Shown here piece by piece: positions 60,098-64,000 of a stretch of 64,000 bases of DNA. The DNA is taken from positions 3,298,540-3,362,539 of the forward strand of contig NC_135569.1 in NCBI RefSeq assembly GCF_964340395.1, given 5' to 3'. The DNA is from Glandiceps talaboti. Taxonomy: Eukaryota > Hemichordata > Enteropneusta > Spengelidae. A program made the translations under genes and the position numbers. Numbering within the stretch: position 1 is the first letter of the stretch; every line of letters begins with the position of its first letter. Below the pieces are notes generated by a model. That model was not told where the DNA came from. It ran no database searches and saw nothing but the letters and a program-made list of their open reading frames with translations.

Positions 60098-60776
60098 GAC
60101 ACCCTTTTCTACATTAAGTTAGTTGAATGACACCCTCTGCACTGTAAAACCATTGGAATGACAGCCGCAACTCTATAAAATAAGTGGAATGACAGCATTT
60201 TCAATGCTTTGGAACTGGAATGACAGCATTTCCAGTATGTAAACAGTGGAATGACACCCATTTCTGCATTCAGTTAGTTGAATGACACCCTCTGTACTGT
60301 AAATCCAGTGGAATGACAGCCGCCACTCTATACAATAAGTGGAATTACAGCATTTTCAATGATTTGGAACTGGAATGACAGTGTTTCCAGTATGTAAACA
60401 GTGGAATGACACCCTTTTCTACATTCAGTTAGTTGAAGGACACCCTCTGTACTGTAAATCCAGTGGAATGACAGCCAAAGCATTGAAAATGCTGTCATTC
60501 CACTTATGCTATAGAGTGGCGGCTGTCATTCTACTTGTTTTATAGTGCAGAGGGTGTCATTCAACTAACTGAATGTAGAAAAGGGTGTCATTCCACTGTT
60601 TATATACTGGAAATGCTGTCATTCCAGTTTCAAAGCATTGAAAATGCTGTCATTCCACTTATGCTATAGAGTGGCGGCTGTCATTCCACTGGTTTTACAG
60701 TACAGAGGGTGTCGTTCAACTAACTGCATGCAGAAAAGGGTGTCATTCCACTGTTTACACTGTAAATGCTGTCATT
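60098..60776. repeat. Palindromic minisatellite with repeated GGAATGACA
   Basis: Submonomers of 35-40 bp, each with GGAATGACA, build a repeat of about 160 bp. The left arm (60098-60472) reads in one sense and the right arm (60476-60770) is its inverse, so the whole block can fold into a long hairpin or cruciform. Confidence 0.9.
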
Positions 60777-61261
60777 CGTTTTCTGTCATTCGGGTTGTCA
60801 TTCGTTTTAGTGTCACCCGCAATTGATTTCAAACCAAAAAAGACAAACTTTGACAGAAATAATTAACAGATAATTGAGGTTTAATGGGCCTTTTAATGTA
60901 CACAGTTTTAAATCATTGATTATTTAGAGACATTATATCACCATAGCTTCAACGAGAAACGCTTTTACACTCTGATCGCAAAAAGATGTACTTACTTTAC
61001 GTCAATGTCAGTTATATAAAATACATGTATTTGGTCACCTAAGCTTACTTCCACGCTTGATTTCCTGAAGGGAGTGTCCAGATTTTACTTCCAGGGGGGG
61101 GGGGGGCAGAGGATTTTCAGAGGGCCATCAATTGTTCTCACGGAAAATTAGGGGGGGGGGGGCTAAACAAAGATTTCACAATTTTCTAGGGGGTCATGGA
61201 AAAAAATCATGATTATTTAATGCAACATAAATCAACTGCAATTTTGGCATTTCTCAAAGTA

Positions 61262-61263
<2 letters not shown>

Positions 61264-61345
<82 letters not shown>

Positions 61346-61346
61346 A
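61264..61346. repeat. (GT)n microsatellite
   Basis: About 40 dinucleotide units, preceded by G-runs at 61093-61157. Confidence 0.95.
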
Positions 61347-61439
61347 TGGATATGGATGGATGTCTCAATGGAACACTCAATGTTTGTAGGACGCTACTAA
61401 ACCCATTCCTCCACCCACCCCGGTCCCAACCCCCACCCC

Positions 61440-62570
61440 GTCATAAATAATGACGGCTCCCTTACAATAGCACTCGGTGTTAAGACGTCATGTCTGTTTT
61501 TCACCAATAGACGTAAAATATTAATAACTATATATCTCGATGGCTTATATCACGTTTACAGACTTCGTATTAAGCTACTGTCGACGCATCCACAGACTTA
61601 ACATTTTCTGATTTATCACATTTACACGTTTATAGTCACGGATTACAACCAGGTGGGTTAGAATTACGAGTTACGTGTCTACCGTATGACGTTGGTAGGC
61701 AGTGTTAGGTGTCTGCTCATGATGGTTCAGATGCAATCTGATTGAAATCTGGTGTTGTGAAAGCGGCTTGCAGATGTCTTTATTTACTATTTGCATCGTG
61801 TTGTGACATTTGTTTTGTTCCGAGTGATCCCCGCCATCCCGTGCAAGATCGTGAATGGCGGATATCACCCGAACAAAACAAATGTCAAAACATGATGCAA
61901 ATAGAGGTACGTGTATTTATAGAGACACCTAGCCGATTTCACAACGTCAATTTTAATCAGATTGGCTCAGATGTTGATGGGCAGTTGAGACAGACTGACA
62001 GATAGACCAATCACGTTCAATGTTTTACATTAAGAATTATATATTGTCACACACCTAGGAAGGTAACATGATAAAGTGGTGTGTTCTGCTTTTCGTTCTA
62101 CACATATCATACACTCCACCGGTAACTTATAATCGTAACAGTTGCATGCAGTTAAAGGTACAACCGAATAGATCTCTTTGGTATTGTAAAGGGGAAATGC
62201 ACTCTAGCCCACACAAAGAAAAGTCCATTCGACTTGTTGCTTGTTTTCAATCTCAAAACTCCTCTCCCAGATTATTCAGCTACCTACAAGTCATATTGAA
62301 ACCCAAGTTTACATTTCTCCTTTTTTTCTTGACCTTACATAAACCCACAAGCACCACTTCATCTTTGTCACTCTAACAATTTGGACTGTAGAGGGCGGAG
62401 TAACATTTTGCAAATAGACCGATATGTTCCCGTATACATCAAGTTGTTCAGTGTTCTGCGAAGCGTGTTAAAGTTAGTAGAGTAGTTATCGACGTTTTAA
62501 GTCCTACAGCATAAGACAGACGCCTTGTCTGGTTAGTCGACGTCATACAGGATAGTGTGTGATAGATTAA
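61440..62570. other. Intergenic stretch upstream of the GPCR
   Basis: No exon recognised. Near 61680-61920 a segment (gatgcaatctgattgaaatc... / ...gatttcacaacgtcaatttt) forms an imperfect inverted repeat with gaacaaaacaaatgtca arms, probably another foldback element. An open frame at 62068 starts with a hydrophobic stretch but has no other support. Confidence 0.45.
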
Positions 62571-62580
62571 ATACTGTCTT

Positions 62581-62590
62581 GGGCGGGGCT
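62581..62590 (+). promoter_or_regulatory. GC box (Sp/KLF-type) upstream of the GPCR
   Basis: The sequence gggcggggct is a consensus GC box in otherwise AT-rich DNA, 424 bp upstream of the GPCR ATG. It marks a plausible promoter for that gene; this is an inference from position and motif. Confidence 0.35.
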
Positions 62591-63013
62591 AGGATATTTG
62601 AGATAACTGCCGAATATAGAACCTTGCACATTTATTTTTGCACATATGCTTTGCAACATCTCTGGAGTGGTTTGTTTGTGACAACGAAGAAGTTAAAATT
62701 TACTTACTGAGCGATACTGCCGGTACTCTAGATCTACATGTGTGGAACGTTTTGCGTATTAATAGACTCAGTAAAGCTGCTCAATATAGCAGTTTGTCAT
62801 GAATCAACGTTGAATCGCAAGGGTCTCAAAGTCACTTTGGTATACATCAAGGGATTCTGTACATAGAAGGTAATGGAACTCTCTTTACTCTCCACTATCC
62901 ATATGGCAACATCAACCTGTAACAACTGATATCAATCTAGTACAAGATATGTATAAAATGGCTGATTTTGGACTATAAATTTGTGGAACCAATCTTAGAA
63001 CAACTCTTAATTT

Positions 63014-64000
63014 ATGGAAGATCTGTGGTTTTTGACACTAGATTGGAAAAAGATGGATTCGGAATTTTCACTGCCTGAAAGCTATATATTTCTCAATTAC
63101 ACGGATGTTGACGTTAGCAAGGATAAGACTTGGGAAATATTCTGCCGTCCAGTTCTTTTCCTAACTTCGGGACCGTATATACCTGCAGTGGCCATAATCA
63201 TCGGTTGCTATGGTATCATAGCCAACACATCGTTCGTCTTTGTGGTGTTTAGGGTCCCATCTCTACGGAATACGTTGACGTCTCTACTGGTCAACTTAGC
63301 AATCTCAGATCTAATGTACATAACGCTACATACAGTGGCGTTCATGATAGAACTAATAGACCCAAGTAATACCAATACACTCTATACTTCTCGGTCTATT
63401 GCATGTACTCGGTACATATTGACTGGAACTACATATACTAACTCCCTCTTCACAATAGTAACCATTAGTATTGAGAGATATTTAGCTATTTGCCGACCAC
63501 TGATACATCGTCGTAGACACTTGAATAGCAAAGCAAGAGTACTTAGTATACTCACCATGTTATGGTTTGCATCGTTAACAATTGGACTCTGTTTACAAAT
63601 AGATTGTCTTATTCCTAACATTTATTCAAATCAAGAACAACGCAATCACCGTGAAGTTATCATCAATATTGTCGGTCTATTAATGTTTCTCATATCGGCA
63701 ATCATCGTCTCCACTTTATACTATTTACTCAGTAAGGAACTGCGACAAACCAAACGAACGTTATGTGCTACCCAACGCACGATGAAAATACGATATCAGG
63801 TAGCGAGACTGTGTACAATCACAGCTATTGTTCACTTCATGTGTGTTTTTCCAAGATCCCTCTTTCAATTGGCTTGGTTGTTAGCCGAGTATAATATCTA
63901 TGTGCAGGGATTGAGTCATCTTATATGTTTTCATTTATGGTTTTTGGTTATTTTAATCTTCAATAGTTCGGTAAATCCACTAATCTATAATTTAACAACG
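63014..64000 (+). CDS. Class A (rhodopsin-like) GPCR, probable neuropeptide receptor; 3' end outside window
   Basis: The frame is open from an ATG at 63014 (stop codon immediately upstream at 63008) to the end of the window, 329 codons so far. It shows seven-helix landmarks: an N-terminal N-glycosylation site (NYT at 28-30), TM1 with Asn71, TM2 LVNLAISDL (Asp99), a Cys131 at TM3 that can pair with Cys198 in the second outer loop, an ERYLAICRPL version of the DRY motif (154-163), TM4 Trp184, a TM6 CVFP variant of CWxP (277-280), and TM7 NPLIY (321-325). The pattern resembles peptide-binding receptors such as those for FMRFamide- or TRH-like peptides, but the ligand cannot be named. The first 950+ nt are uninterrupted. 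The C-terminal tail is missing. A second in-frame ATG at 63053 is an alternative start. Confidence 0.92.
   Translation, partial: MEDLWFLTLDWKKMDSEFSLPESYIFLNYTDVDVSKDKTWEIFCRPVLFLTSGPYIPAVAIIIGCYGIIANTSFVFVVFRVPSLRNTLTSLLVNLAISDLMYITLHTVAFMIELIDPSNTNTLYTSRSIACTRYILTGTTYTNSLFTIVTISIERYLAICRPLIHRRRHLNSKARVLSILTMLWFASLTIGLCLQIDCLIPNIYSNQEQRNHREVIINIVGLLMFLISAIIVSTLYYLLSKELRQTKRTLCATQRTMKIRYQVARLCTITAIVHFMCVFPRSLFQLAWLLAEYNIYVQGLSHLICFHLWFLVILIFNSSVNPLIYNLTT

Noticed and set aside
62068-62376. 102-codon frame with a hydrophobic start, possible secreted peptide
   Set aside because: No dibasic sites, repeat structure or recognisable domain, and the sequence overlaps repeat-like DNA (aaaggggaaatgcactcta).

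Overview
This window is AT-rich, intron-rich animal DNA, crowded with microsatellites, minisatellites and short inverted-repeat transposons. Genes with many short exons, a repetitive secreted neuropeptide precursor, a rhodopsin-type GPCR and a full-length CEP104 orthologue point to an invertebrate bilaterian, probably marine. The phylum cannot be fixed from the sequence alone.

Layout. 1-13 kb: no gene recognised; it holds simple repeats, a foldback element, a tRNA-derived SINE with a clear target-site duplication, and a pair of palindromic CRE sites. 13.2-21.1 kb (+): a neuropeptide precursor gene. A signal-peptide exon (13715-13789) is followed by a 5.7 kb intron and one long exon (19458-20588) encoding 19 copies of a 14-residue peptide unit, one diverged unit and one Cys-bracketed peptide (401 aa in total). 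21.2-23.8 kb: a large 23-bp minisatellite interrupted by a 1.07 kb terminal-inverted-repeat element. 24-36 kb: mostly repeats, with the 3' part of an unrecognised Cys-rich protein gene on the minus strand (30779-31470). 36.5-56.9 kb (-): a complete CEP104 (ciliary-tip/centrosomal TOG-domain protein) gene of 20 coding exons and 929 aa; candidate non-coding 5' exons lie near 59.7-59.9 kb. 57-63 kb: transposons, a long palindromic minisatellite, a consensus CTCF-like site and a GC box. 63014-end (+): a class A GPCR that runs off the window.

The most unusual features are in two places. The first is the neuropeptide precursor, where two peptide variants alternate almost perfectly because the DNA repeat is a 96-bp dimer. 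The second is the CEP104 gene, where three exon-intron junctions have themselves been duplicated, two as perfect or near-perfect tandem arrays that multiply a splice donor (8x) or a splice acceptor (6x). Several TTAA-flanked elements also sit within 50 nt of splice donors in that gene. The neuropeptide gene and the GPCR could in principle form a signalling pair, but nothing in the sequence shows this.
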